A stretch of DNA of 64,000 nt. Origin: Candidatus Aenigmatarchaeota archaeon (GTDB taxonomy: Archaea > Aenigmatarchaeota > Aenigmatarchaeia > PWEA01 > JACQIF01). Each line of letters opens with the position of its first letter. The stretch's first letter is position 1. The position numbers and the translations under genes are program-made. Below the pieces are notes generated by a model that saw only the letters and a program-made list of their open reading frames with translations, was not told where the DNA came from and searched no databases. The DNA lies in the NCBI GenBank assembly GCA_016432325.1, contig CP066684.1, forward strand, positions 186,001-250,000, in the 5' to 3' direction. Positions 1 to 8,688 of this stretch are shown here, piece after piece.

Positions 1-672
1 GAACGCAGGAACGTCGCACAGGCGTTTCATCTTCTCCTGGTGAGCCGCGGCGAACGCTTCCAGACTCGATTCGTGGTTGAATATCTCTTCTGTCATTCCT
101 TCCACAGGCAGCGCTTTCGAGCGCACGAGTATCGGGCCCTGGTCGGGCTCCTCGCTCATCAGATGAATCGTTGAGCGCGTCTCGTTTTCGCCTGCTCTCA
201 GAGCCTTCAGCACAGCACGGTCTCCTGTGTACTTCCTACTGCCGTGTTCGTCCGTAGAGGCCAAGTCGGCCGGATGCACGTTGAAGACAGGGAAGCGTTT
301 TATTACCGGCGCCGTCAGCTTCTTCATGTAACCGGACGCGATGATTATGTCTGTTTTGAACCGCTCAACTTCCATCAAGTCATCGAGAAGTAGTGTGCCC
401 GCCCTGTCGAACAGACGCCGCGTATCCATATCCTTCAGGTTCGGCTGGTCGCTGTTGGCGTAGAACTTTTCCATGTCATTGACGATAACGGGTATTTCGT
501 GCGATTCGAACCATCCGAGCGCTCCGGCCTTCGAATTGTCTGTATAGCCCGCTTTCAGAGGCCAGCGTTCGTGGATTGCTTTAGCGCTCGACGCGCCTCC
601 GCTGAAAAAGGCGACGATGCCTATGTCTTCAGGTTTTCCAGAATAGATTGCGTGCTGCTCGTGAGCCTGCAT
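1..672 (-). CDS. purN: Phosphoribosylglycinamide formyltransferase (PurN-like), 3' end cut off by the window
   Basis: The frame is open from an ATG at 672 to base 1. It reads GIVAFFSGGASSAKAIHE near residue 17 (formyltransferase nucleotide-binding start), IIASGYMKKL, and NVHPADL, the His-containing formyltransferase signature. PurN transfers formyl from 10-formyl-THF to GAR, the step just before the one catalysed by the divergent purL/purQ pair. The start lies about 25 nt from a TATA-like box shared with purL, suggesting leaderless transcription. HPAD replaces the more usual HPS at the active-site His. The C-terminus lies outside the window. Confidence 0.85.
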   Translation of the reverse strand, partial: MQAHEQHAIYSGKPEDIGIVAFFSGGASSAKAIHERWPLKAGYTDNSKAGALGWFESHEIPVIVNDMEKFYANSDQPNLKDMDTRRLFDRAGTLLLDDLMEVERFKTDIIIASGYMKKLTAPVIKRFPVFNVHPADLASTDEHGSRKYTGDRAVLKALRAGENETRSTIHLMSEEPDQGPILVRSKALPVEGMTEEIFNHESSLEAFAAAHQEKMKRLCDVPAF

Positions 673-690
673 GCAGATACGAACGAGTCG

Positions 691-701
691 AAAGTATATA
701 T
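691..701. promoter_or_regulatory. Shared TATA element between purN and purL
   Basis: AAAGTATATAT lies in the 53-bp divergent gap. It is about 25 bp from the purN ATG (672) and about 30 bp from the purL ATG (726), so one near-symmetric AT-rich box could serve both directions. Inferred from sequence spacing only. Confidence 0.55.
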
Positions 702-725
702 CCTTTCGGTGCGCACGTGCGTTCG

Positions 726-3700
726 ATGGCCGTTTCTGTCATACAAGTGGGGTACAAGGCAGACCAGCGCGACCCTGACGGGGAAAAGACGCTGCGCGAG
801 TTGCGCAACGCGGGTTTGCGTGTCGAAGACGTCCGCGTGCTCAAGAACTATCGAATCGAGTCAGACCTGCTACAGGACGAACTCGAGCGCCTCACGCGTG
901 GACTGTTCTTGGATCCTATAGCACAGCAGGTCTCTCTCAACGAACCTCTTGACGTGCCCGCTGACGCAGCCGTAGAGGTCGCATTCAAGGGGGGTGTGAC
1001 GGATAGGGAAGGCCGCACGGCGCAAGAAGCCATCTCGGACTTTCTCGGCAGGTCGTTTGAAGGGAAGGTATACACATCAGCAGAATATCTTCTCAGAGGA
1101 GGTTTAACAGACGCTGAACTCGAACGCGCCTCCTCGATGCTGCACAATTCGCGGATAAAGGATGCCACGGTAACGCGCACACGGGAACTGAGAACCGCCG
1201 TGCCGCATGTTGACGGCGCCCATGAGATACGCGTGGATACAGTAGACCTCAACGTATCAGACGAACAGTTATTGTCCATAAGCAAACGCGGCACCCTCTC
1301 TCTTGATTTGAAAGAAATGAAAACAATGCAGGAGCACTTCGTGAGACCAGCAATCGTCCAGGAGCGCGTCTCCATGGGCTTCCCTGTCGCGCCCACTGCC
1401 GCAGAAATCGAGATACTCGCGCAGACGTGGTCCGAACACTGCAAACACAAGATATTCAACGCCGTGGTCGATTACACGAATCTGGATACGGGCGAATCAC
1501 GTACCATAGACAGCCTCTTTGAGACATGCATCAAAGGGCCGACAGAACGCGCGATGAAGCGCGGACGCACGCCGATAGTCGTCGCATTCAAGGACAACGC
1601 AGGCATCGCAACGTTCAACAAGGGCTGGAACTACTGCGAAAAATTTGAGTCGCACAACCACCCGTCCGGCTTGGACGGGTACGGTGGCTCGATGACAGGG
1701 CTTAACGGAGTTCAGAGAGACATATTAGGAGCCGGTCTAGGCGCTAAGCTGATAAGCGGACATTTTGCCTACCATTTGGGCCCCCTGGACTACGAAGGCC
1801 CACTCAAATCGAGGTTCCACCCAAGGGATCTTCTGTCCGCCATCCATAAAGGAGTCGTGGACGCCGGAAACCAGACGGGCATCCCAACCACGAACGGTTC
1901 TGTCCGCACGGACCTCGGTTGGCTCGGTAAACCGGGCGTTCTTGTCGGCGCCAGAGGAATAATGCCTGCAGAGATAAACGGCCGACCGAGCCACCTTAAG
2001 GAAATCAGACCGGGTTACGCTGCTATCATGATTGGTGGTCGCGTCGGCAGGGACGGCATACACGGCGCGACAGCGTCCAGCGGTGGTCTGCATAAGGAGT
2101 CGCCGACATCGTCTGTCCAGCTCGGGGATCCGATAGTGCAGAAGAGGGAAATGGACCTCCAGATGGAAGCCCGTGATAGAGGCTACTATACGGGTGTCAC
2201 AGACTGCGGTGCTGGCGGTCTTAGCTCGAGCATTGGCGAGACAGCGCAGCTTAGCGGAGGAGCAGAAGTTGACACAAGTGTCGTGCCCCTAAAGCACGGG
2301 TTCCTTCAGCCAGATGAGACTATCGTTTCTGAATCCCAAGAACGCATGGTGGTAGCTGCTCCTCGGGAGAATGTGCCGGCCTTCCTCGAACTCTCGCGAA
2401 AGAGACATGTCGAATCCACGGTGGTCGGCAAATACACAAACACAGGCAAGTTCCACGTCCACCATGGAGGCAGGCCTGTCGCGTATCTGGACATGGAGTT
2501 CCTGCACAACGGCGCGCCGCGCAAGCGACTTGAGGCAGAATGGAGAAAGCCAGTCAACCCGGAGCCGAGGTTCGCCCGTTCTTCGGGGAGGCGGCTTGAC
2601 GAGGAACTATTGATGCTCATGTCAAGACCCAATCTCGCCAGCATAGAGGTGCTCATGCGTCAGTACGATCACGAGGTTCAGGGCGGCAGCGTCATCAAAC
2701 CCTTCGTTGGTAAGAATCGAGACGTCGCGAGCGACGCTGTCGTGCAGAGGCCTCTTCTGGATTCGATGGAGGGTCTTGCTTTCAGTCAGGGAAGCAACCC
2801 AGACCTGAGCCGTATCGACACGTATCACATGGCTACGAACGCGATGGACGAGGCTGTACGGCGCGTCGTGGCCGTGGGCGCTCCTCTCAGGCGGCGCGAC
2901 GGCAAGGATAATATTCTGGTCAACGACAACTTCTTCTGGCCTTCGCCACTCTTCGACGCCAAGAATAACCCGGATGGTAAGTACAAGATGGCCCAACTCG
3001 TCAGGGCGAACGAAGGTCTCGCCGCTTATGCGCAGTCAATGGGCGTTTGGCCATTTTCAGGAAAGGACAGCATGTCAATGGATAGCGAACACGACGACGG
3101 AACAGGAAAGATAACAAAGGTTTCGGGCTTGCCAATGCTCCTCATCTCAGCCAGCGCCAAGGTCGAGGACGTGCGCGACTGCGTGACAATGGACTTCAAA
3201 CAGAAAGGCGATGTGGTTTACATTGTCGGCAAGACAGACGGCCGGATGGGCGCGTCAGAGTTTGCGTTGATGAACAGCGAGAATGCTATAGGCAACGATG
3301 TTCCAGAGGTTAACTTCCGCACGTCCAGGCGCACTTACGCGCGAACGCACGACGCGATAGCTCGCGGGCTCGTAAGCTCTGTTCACGGCTGTTACAAAGG
3401 AGGTTTGGCTGCTGCGCTCGCGCAGAGCGCAATTGGCGGCGATTGCGGCGTGTCGGTAGATATCGGTTCCTATGCGGATGTCTGCGGTACCACAGATGTC
3501 GAGACGCTCTTTGCAGAGACGCCTTCGCGTTTCGTGGTCAGCGTCTCGCAGGAGCGTGCCAGAGCGTTCGAGCGTCTCATGGGACCCGTTACGGCTGCGA
3601 AGATAGGGCATGTGAATGGAGGGGCCAGATCGGTGGACGTGAGCTTCTATGGGCGTCATATCATAGAAACGGAGACGCAAGAGTTGCGAGACGCATCCAA

Positions 3701-3740
3701 ATCGACATTCAAGAGTTGGGAGTATGAACCGAAAGCCTAG
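726..3740 (+). CDS. purL: Phosphoribosylformylglycinamidine synthase, large subunit with PurS-like N-terminal region
   Basis: ATP-dependent conversion of FGAR plus glutamine-derived ammonia to FGAM. About 1004 aa from ATG 726, which has a TATA box about 30 bp upstream; an in-frame ATG at 648 would precede that box. Residues 1-150 look like the PurS/linker region of large PurL enzymes. The catalytic core follows, with TWSEHCKHKIF, KFESHNHPS and GGLSSSIGETAQLSGG, and a second AIR-synthase-like half with FSGKDSMSMDSEHDDG. No C-terminal glutaminase domain is present; that role falls to purQ, whose start overlaps this gene by 17 nt. So this is a large-type PurL with a split-off glutaminase, not the usual archaeal PurS/PurL/PurQ trio. 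Confidence 0.93.
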   Translation: MAVSVIQVGYKADQRDPDGEKTLRELRNAGLRVEDVRVLKNYRIESDLLQDELERLTRGLFLDPIAQQVSLNEPLDVPADAAVEVAFKGGVTDREGRTAQEAISDFLGRSFEGKVYTSAEYLLRGGLTDAELERASSMLHNSRIKDATVTRTRELRTAVPHVDGAHEIRVDTVDLNVSDEQLLSISKRGTLSLDLKEMKTMQEHFVRPAIVQERVSMGFPVAPTAAEIEILAQTWSEHCKHKIFNAVVDYTNLDTGESRTIDSLFETCIKGPTERAMKRGRTPIVVAFKDNAGIATFNKGWNYCEKFESHNHPSGLDGYGGSMTGLNGVQRDILGAGLGAKLISGHFAYHLGPLDYEGPLKSRFHPRDLLSAIHKGVVDAGNQTGIPTTNGSVRTDLGWLGKPGVLVGARGIMPAEINGRPSHLKEIRPGYAAIMIGGRVGRDGIHGATASSGGLHKESPTSSVQLGDPIVQKREMDLQMEARDRGYYTGVTDCGAGGLSSSIGETAQLSGGAEVDTSVVPLKHGFLQPDETIVSESQERMVVAAPRENVPAFLELSRKRHVESTVVGKYTNTGKFHVHHGGRPVAYLDMEFLHNGAPRKRLEAEWRKPVNPEPRFARSSGRRLDEELLMLMSRPNLASIEVLMRQYDHEVQGGSVIKPFVGKNRDVASDAVVQRPLLDSMEGLAFSQGSNPDLSRIDTYHMATNAMDEAVRRVVAVGAPLRRRDGKDNILVNDNFFWPSPLFDAKNNPDGKYKMAQLVRANEGLAAYAQSMGVWPFSGKDSMSMDSEHDDGTGKITKVSGLPMLLISASAKVEDVRDCVTMDFKQKGDVVYIVGKTDGRMGASEFALMNSENAIGNDVPEVNFRTSRRTYARTHDAIARGLVSSVHGCYKGGLAAALAQSAIGGDCGVSVDIGSYADVCGTTDVETLFAETPSRFVVSVSQERARAFERLMGPVTAAKIGHVNGGARSVDVSFYGRHIIETETQELRDASKSTFKSWEYEPKA

Positions 3741-4584
3741 GGTTGCCGTGCTGACAGGAGACGGGATAAACTGCGAGGTCGAGATGGCCTACGCCTTCCG
3801 ACTTGCGGGCGCGCAAGCCGACATCATACACCTGACAGACCTGTTCAACGGGGACAGGACGCTCGAACCGTACCAGATGCTTGGGCTTCCCGGAGGCTTC
3901 CATGCGGGTGATGATCTCTGTTCTGGCAAGGTTCTGGCCAACCAACTGCGCACGAAGCTGCGCGAACCTCTCGCGGAGTTCGTTGAAGACGGAAAGCTCA
4001 TGATCGGAATATGCAACGGTTTCCAGGCTCTCGTGCGCGCGGGGATGCTGCCTGCAACGGACGGCATAGACTGGAAGAGCGACGACCCGCAGGTTTACCA
4101 GCAGGCGACGCTCGCGGCGAACGACTCCGGCCGTTTCGAAGACAGGTGGGTTACTGTACGAACTCCCACTATGCTGGAAGAGCTCATCGATACAGATGGT
4201 CCTGTCACGCCCTTCACAAAGTACGTGCGCCAGATCGATTTGCCCGTTCGCCATGGAGAGGGCAAGTTCGTATCTTCCAGAAAAATGATGGATAAGATGT
4301 GGAGCAACAGGCAGATATCATACCTATACGCCAACCCATGCAGTGGAGAAAGGACGGCCGGCTATCCGTGCAACCCCAACGGAGCGATGGACGACATCGC
4401 TGCGATTTCAGACCCCACAGGACGCATCTTCGGCATGATGCCGCATCCCGAGGCTTACAACCACCCCACAAACCACCCCGACTACACGCGCTGGCCCAGA
4501 GAGAAGAGGCGGGCCATGAAGGAAGGCGAAGGCATAGCCATTCTGCGCGGCGGAGTGGAATATGCGCGAGAGCGGCTGCTTTAG
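3724..4584 (+). CDS. purQ: Phosphoribosylformylglycinamidine synthase, glutaminase subunit
   Basis: Class I glutamine amidotransferase of 286 aa. The nucleophile Cys lies in GICNGFQAL, and the His-x-Glu pair in MMPHPEAYNHPTNHPDYTRW near the C-terminus. It supplies ammonia to PurL. The start overlaps the purL 3' end by 17 nt, so translation is probably coupled. It is longer than the roughly 220-230 aa PurQ of most archaea and resembles the long forms that pair with large PurL proteins. Confidence 0.93.
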   Translation: MNRKPRVAVLTGDGINCEVEMAYAFRLAGAQADIIHLTDLFNGDRTLEPYQMLGLPGGFHAGDDLCSGKVLANQLRTKLREPLAEFVEDGKLMIGICNGFQALVRAGMLPATDGIDWKSDDPQVYQQATLAANDSGRFEDRWVTVRTPTMLEELIDTDGPVTPFTKYVRQIDLPVRHGEGKFVSSRKMMDKMWSNRQISYLYANPCSGERTAGYPCNPNGAMDDIAAISDPTGRIFGMMPHPEAYNHPTNHPDYTRWPREKRRAMKEGEGIAILRGGVEYARERLL

Positions 4585-4591
4585 AAATTAT

Positions 4592-4700
4592 TGGAGCGGG
4601 GGTTGGGAATTGCACCCAAGTAGATCCGCTTTCCGGCATGTCGGAAAATCGCGTTTCCGCACGCCTGCAGGCGGACGCATAGCTGCTCTGCCACCCCCGC
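4592..4700 (-). tRNA. tRNA-Cys(GCA) with a 34-nt anticodon-loop intron
   Basis: Acceptor arms GCGGGGG/CCCCCGC, discriminator U and an encoded CCA (4594-4592). Anticodon stem TCCGC (4675-4671) pairs with GCGGA (4629-4625). Loop CTGCA-G then A gives anticodon GCA at 4668-4666. The intron is about 4664-4631, at canonical position 37/38. The T-arm TTGGG/CCCAA encloses TGCAATT, so position 55 is G rather than U, and the D-loop has an unusual AG at the G18G19 position. It starts 1 nt after the cysS stop codon on the same strand, so the two are probably one transcript. Confidence 0.85.
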
Positions 4701-4701
4701 G

Positions 4702-6177
4702 TCACTTGATGAAACGCCACCTCGGGCCTTCCGACGTATCTTGGACTTCAATTCCGTACTGGTCCAAGAGCCTCTTCCGCAGCTCGTCCGCGGCCGTGAA
4801 GTCCTTCTGCTTCCTCATCTCTTCCCTCTGTTCGATAAGCTTCTTAACCTCGGCGGGTAGAGGGCGTTCCTCTTTTCTGAGTACGGCAAGGACACTGTCA
4901 AAGTCGTGCATTGTGTCGAGTACTCGCTGCGCGTCGCGGGAAGCCATCGCCTTCGTTTCGAGCAGCTTGTTGATGGAACCCACGAAGTGATGCAGAGATG
5001 CCCACATCTCCGGCACGTTAAGGTCATCGTCCATCGTGCGCTCGAACTCTTTGCGCACCTCGGCGACCAGCTTGCGTACGGCTGTACTGCTCTTCCCGTT
5101 CTTGTGACGTGCGAGCCGATCCATGAACTCGTCGAGCTTGTCGAGCGTGTTCGCGGCGTTCTTCAGCGACTCCCAGCTGAAAAGCTGCTGCGTGCGATAG
5201 TGCGCGGTCAGGTAAAAAAACCTCAGCTGGCGCGGCGTGAACGTTTCGTCGATAACGCTCTGCAACCGCAGGAAGTTCCCTTTGGATTTTGCCATCTTCA
5301 AAGGCCGGGCCTTTGAAGTTTCCGACCAATTGTCGGAAATTTTTGTGTCGCTCACGTTCAGGAATTCGCAGTGGAACCAGTACTTGGCGAAAGGACGGCC
5401 TGTGGCCGCCTCGCTCTGCGCGATTTCATTCGTGTGGTGTACGGGTATGTGGTCTATGCCTCCGGCATGTACGTCGAGCGTGCGTCCCAGATACTTCATT
5501 GCCATCGCAGAGCACTCGATGTGCCAGCCGGGGAATCCTCGGCCCCAGGGCGAGTCCCATTCCATGTGGCGTAGCGTGCCCGCAGGAGTGAGTTTCCACA
5601 GCGCGAAGTCCGTGGCGTTGCGCTTGCCTGCCGTGACCTCGACGCGCGCGCCTGCCTTCAATCCTTCGATGTTCAGGCGCGCCAGCTTCCCGTAATCCTT
5701 GAGCCTGGACGTATCAAAGTAGACTCCATCGCGTATCTTGTATGTGTAACCCTTGCGTTCGAGAGTTCTGACGAGAGTAATCTGTTCACTTATGTGGTCT
5801 GTCGCGCGGCACCAGATGTCAGGCATGAGTGCGCCCAGAAGCTCCAAGTCGTTCTTGAAGACCTTCTCGTAAAACGCAGCAATATCCCAGGCGCTCTTAT
5901 GCTCGCGCTGCTCGGCGACTACCATCTTGTCCTCTCCCTGATCGGCGTCATCGGTCAGGTGCCCGACGTCCGTGACGTTCGTGACGTGCTTGACGCGGAA
6001 GCCCTTCCATAGCAAGTAGCGCTTCAGAAGGTCTTCGTTGACGTACGTTCGTAAATTCCCTATGTGCGCGTAGTCGTAGACCGTCGGACCGCACGTGTAC
6101 ATGCGCACGGTCTTCCCCTTCAACGGTTTGAAAATCTCTTTCTTGCGGGAGAGCGTGTTGTAAATCTTGAAAGCCAT
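4702..6177 (-). CDS. cysS: Cysteinyl-tRNA synthetase
   Basis: Class I synthetase of 491 aa that charges tRNA-Cys. It shows the N-terminal TCGPTVYDYAHIGN (HIGH motif and a zinc Cys), GFPGWHIECSAMA (zinc ligands) and MAKSKGN as the KMSKS loop. A GAGGTGGG Shine-Dalgarno-like stretch precedes the ATG, and a TTTATTTAG box lies further upstream. Oddity: an extra 15 residues (ISDNWSETSKARPLK) sit immediately before the KMSKS Met, encoded by two back-to-back palindromes (5296-5340). The cognate tRNA-Cys begins 1 nt downstream. Confidence 0.96.
   Translation of the reverse strand: MAFKIYNTLSRKKEIFKPLKGKTVRMYTCGPTVYDYAHIGNLRTYVNEDLLKRYLLWKGFRVKHVTNVTDVGHLTDDADQGEDKMVVAEQREHKSAWDIAAFYEKVFKNDLELLGALMPDIWCRATDHISEQITLVRTLERKGYTYKIRDGVYFDTSRLKDYGKLARLNIEGLKAGARVEVTAGKRNATDFALWKLTPAGTLRHMEWDSPWGRGFPGWHIECSAMAMKYLGRTLDVHAGGIDHIPVHHTNEIAQSEAATGRPFAKYWFHCEFLNVSDTKISDNWSETSKARPLKMAKSKGNFLRLQSVIDETFTPRQLRFFYLTAHYRTQQLFSWESLKNAANTLDKLDEFMDRLARHKNGKSSTAVRKLVAEVRKEFERTMDDDLNVPEMWASLHHFVGSINKLLETKAMASRDAQRVLDTMHDFDSVLAVLRKEERPLPAEVKKLIEQREEMRKQKDFTAADELRKRLLDQYGIEVQDTSEGPRWRFIK
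5296..5340. repeat. 45-bp palindromic in-frame insertion within cysS
   Basis: Two adjacent inverted repeats fill the segment. At 5296-5318, 11-bp arms CTTCAAAGGCC/GGCCTTTGAAG have a 1-nt spacer. At 5319-5339, 8-bp arms TTTCCGAC/GTCGGAAA have a 5-nt spacer. Together they correspond to the 15 residues present beyond the usual synthetase sequence, with Lys at both edges of the insertion. This resembles palindromic elements that insert in frame into genes. Part of the second palindrome (TTTCCGACA...CGGAAA) recurs in the tRNA-Cys intron. Confidence 0.75.
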
Positions 6178-6399
6178 GGCTACCCACCTCGTTGCGTTAA
6201 GAACCGAGATATGGGAGAGGCTAAATAAAAGGCGTTACTTTCCGGCGTGCGTGCAAAGGCCCTCACCGAGCATCTCCATCACGGGACTAGATGCGACGAG
6301 CGATTATTTAAACGCAGTCCTGACCGTTTAATCCTCGAATACAACCATTTCACCAAGCCCTCCAAAACGCATAAATAAGTGTCGGGCGCACCTTTTACG

Positions 6400-7104
6400 A
6401 TGGCCATGGTTCCCATAGAAGCGATTGTCACGGAGAAGACGCTTGTAACGCCGTACCTCGGGTTGTTCAAGATAGCGCCAGAAGGTGCTATTCCAAAGTT
6501 CGAGCCGGGCCAGTTCATGATGGTGGGCACGGACGTCGACGGCAAGTATCAGAAGCGCGCCTATTCTATCGTGTCGCCGCCGTACGCAATAGGACACGTC
6601 GAATTCTGCATAAAGGCCTACGAGGAAGGGAAGGTCGCGAAGCACTTGCTTGCGCTACCAAACGGCGCTCGCGTAAAACTCGAAGGCCCTTACGGCAAGT
6701 TCGTCCTGAACGGTTCGCCCAAGGACAAGCTCTTCATCGCGGCCGGCACAGGCATAGCCCCCGTTCTCTCAATGATAAAGACGCTCTTCCACAGGGGCTT
6801 TGGCGGACGCGTGCGTCTGTTCTACGGCGCAAGCTATCCGCACACTCTCGTTTACGCGGACGAGCTGCATGCGCACACGAAGAAGCACGATAACTTTACT
6901 TTTGTGCCGACGGTAAGCAGGGACGTCCAGGGTTGGGCAGGCGAAAAGGGTCGCGTAGAAACCGTATTGCCGAAACACATAAAAGACGCCGAGAACTTCG
7001 AGGCCTTCATCTGCGGACCTCCTCCGATGGTGCAGAATTCCGCAGCGTACCTGAAGTCAGTGGGCTTCGCCGACGCCGACGTGCACATGGAACAGTACTG
7101 GTAG
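6400..7104 (+). CDS. Ferredoxin/flavin reductase-type oxidoreductase (FAD and NAD(P) binding)
   Basis: About 234 aa. The FAD domain shows RAYSIVSPP (RxYS flavin motif) and KLEGPYGKFVL. The nucleotide-binding domain shows FIAAGTGIAPVLSMI and the terminal CGPPPMVQ. The family moves electrons between NAD(P)H and ferredoxin, flavodoxin or an oxygenase/dehydrogenase partner. No iron-sulfur Cys cluster is seen, so it is not a full PyrK. A TATA-like CATAAATAAG about 27 bp upstream supports ATG 6400. Partner unknown. Confidence 0.8.
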   Translation: MAMVPIEAIVTEKTLVTPYLGLFKIAPEGAIPKFEPGQFMMVGTDVDGKYQKRAYSIVSPPYAIGHVEFCIKAYEEGKVAKHLLALPNGARVKLEGPYGKFVLNGSPKDKLFIAAGTGIAPVLSMIKTLFHRGFGGRVRLFYGASYPHTLVYADELHAHTKKHDNFTFVPTVSRDVQGWAGEKGRVETVLPKHIKDAENFEAFICGPPPMVQNSAAYLKSVGFADADVHMEQYW

Positions 7105-7815
7105 CTATGCCTTCGCGGGCTGTTTCATCGCATTCCGTATCCTTGCTTTCGTGTCATCTGTGCAACACGCGGCGAAAGCGTTGCGTTCTTCGGTAACAGA
7201 CGCGCCTGCGACGAGTCGCTTGATGTCGCGAACGGCAGGCGGCGCGCGTATCAAGGAGGAAGCCATCTTCGCCGCGCGCTCCATGGGATTCTGCACAACT
7301 TCGTCCACGAGGCCAAGCCACTGCGCCTCTTCTGCGTGCAGTAGGCTTCCCGATACGAGCAGTTTCTTGCCCTTGCTGCTGCCCAAGAGACCGGGGAGCC
7401 TTTTTGTAGTACCAAACGCCGTTGACAGACCGATCCTTACTTCAGGGAAGCCGAATATGGCCGTGTCCGCCGCGATGCGGAAGTCGCACGCCAGCGCGAG
7501 TTCAAGTCCCGGACCCAAAGAATATCCTGTAAGGACTGCGAGCGAAACCTTGTTCGAATTCTCCAGCAGAGAGCATACCTCCTGGCCTAAAGTCGAAATG
7601 TCATAGAAGCCCTGCTTGTCCGCATGGAACAGTTCGTCGGTATCGTATCCAAGAGAAAAGTTCTCCTTGGCCGCGAGCACGATTACGGAACCCTGCGCCT
7701 TGTTGAGGGCGTCTCGCAGTTCGATTAGCAGGCCTGCCGCGATTCTGTTGGAAGGCGATGCGAACGTTATTGTCGTAACTCCGTCGCTCTCAGAGACGAG
7801 AACGTTATCCCCCAT
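7105..7815 (-). CDS. Enoyl-CoA hydratase/isomerase family protein
   Basis: 236 aa with crotonase-fold landmarks: AVLTGYSLGPGLELALACDFRIAAD (oxyanion-hole region) and FGFPEVRIGLSTAFGTTKRLPGLLG. The substrate cannot be told from sequence. No beta-oxidation genes are nearby, so a stand-alone CoA-thioester role is likely. It abuts the reductase gene tail to tail (stops at 7104/7105). Confidence 0.82.
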   Translation of the reverse strand: MGDNVLVSESDGVTTITFASPSNRIAAGLLIELRDALNKAQGSVIVLAAKENFSLGYDTDELFHADKQGFYDISTLGQEVCSLLENSNKVSLAVLTGYSLGPGLELALACDFRIAADTAIFGFPEVRIGLSTAFGTTKRLPGLLGSSKGKKLLVSGSLLHAEEAQWLGLVDEVVQNPMERAAKMASSLIRAPPAVRDIKRLVAGASVTEERNAFAACCTDDTKARIRNAMKQPAKA

Positions 7816-7845
7816 ACGACGGTTTTGTGCGTTCTGGTATAAAAA

Positions 7846-8688
7846 TCATTCGCCGGCCAGTTTCCTCGCATACGCTATGTTCGCGGCGTGGTCGCGTTTA
7901 TCGTCTTCTGGCGTTTCGAGGATGAACGGAAGCTTGCGCAGCTTCTGATGCGTCAGCACGCCGCGCATGCCGTCGTGGCCTATTTTTCCCAAGCCGATGT
8001 GCTCGTGACGGTCCAGCTTCCCACCGAGCGGTCCTTTTGAGTCGTTCAGGTGTATCGCATGCAAACGATTCAGCCCGATGAGTTCGTCGAACGTTCCCAG
8101 CGTTTCATCAAGCCCTTTCTTCTCTGCGATATTGTAGCCTGCAGCGAACGTGTGGCACGTGTCCAGCAAGATGCCCGTACGCTTGAACTTCGTGTTGTTG
8201 AGTATGTACGCCAGATGCTCAAACTTGTAGCATGTCCACGAACCCATCCCGGCCGTGTTCTCAAGAAGCAAGCCAGCGTGCTTCGACGCGTCGGCGAGAG
8301 CGTCCAGCGCGCGCACGATGTTTTTCAGAGCGGCCTCCTCGCCTGCGCCGCCGTGCGAACCCGGATGCACGCACACCCAAGGAAGGCCCAGACGTTCGGC
8401 CGCTTCGAGCTCCTTCCTCATCATCGCGACAGACGCGTGCCAGAGCTTCGCGTCAGACGAACCGAGATTTACCAGATACGTCGCGTGGGAGATCATCGGA
8501 TATTTCAGAAGCGATTCGACGTTCTTCCTGTACGCGGCCGCGTCTGCGTCCGTGAACCGCGGCGAATCCCACATGCGGGGAGAGTGCGTGAATATCTGGC
8601 CGCAGTTGCCGCCTATATCCTGCTCGCGCTTGGGAGCCTCTGTTATAGAGCCGGCGATGCTCACGTGCGCGCCTATTGGTCGGCTCAT
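7846..8688 (-). CDS. nfo: Deoxyribonuclease IV (AP endonuclease)
   Basis: 280 aa, full length for the Nfo family (TIM barrel, trinuclear zinc). It shows RPIGAHVSIAGS at the N-terminus, CVHPGSH, LLLENTAGMG, ILLDTCHTFAAGY, HLNDSKGPLG, DRHEHIGLGKIG and FILETP, covering the metal ligands. It cleaves abasic sites in base excision repair. Its ATG overlaps the stop of the upstream antiporter gene by 4 nt. Confidence 0.96.
   Translation of the reverse strand: MSRPIGAHVSIAGSITEAPKREQDIGGNCGQIFTHSPRMWDSPRFTDADAAAYRKNVESLLKYPMISHATYLVNLGSSDAKLWHASVAMMRKELEAAERLGLPWVCVHPGSHGGAGEEAALKNIVRALDALADASKHAGLLLENTAGMGSWTCYKFEHLAYILNNTKFKRTGILLDTCHTFAAGYNIAEKKGLDETLGTFDELIGLNRLHAIHLNDSKGPLGGKLDRHEHIGLGKIGHDGMRGVLTHQKLRKLPFILETPEDDKRDHAANIAYARKLAGE

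Noticed and set aside
848-1459. 203-codon minus-strand ORF inside purL
   Set aside because: Ser/Arg-rich shadow of purL codons without any signature.
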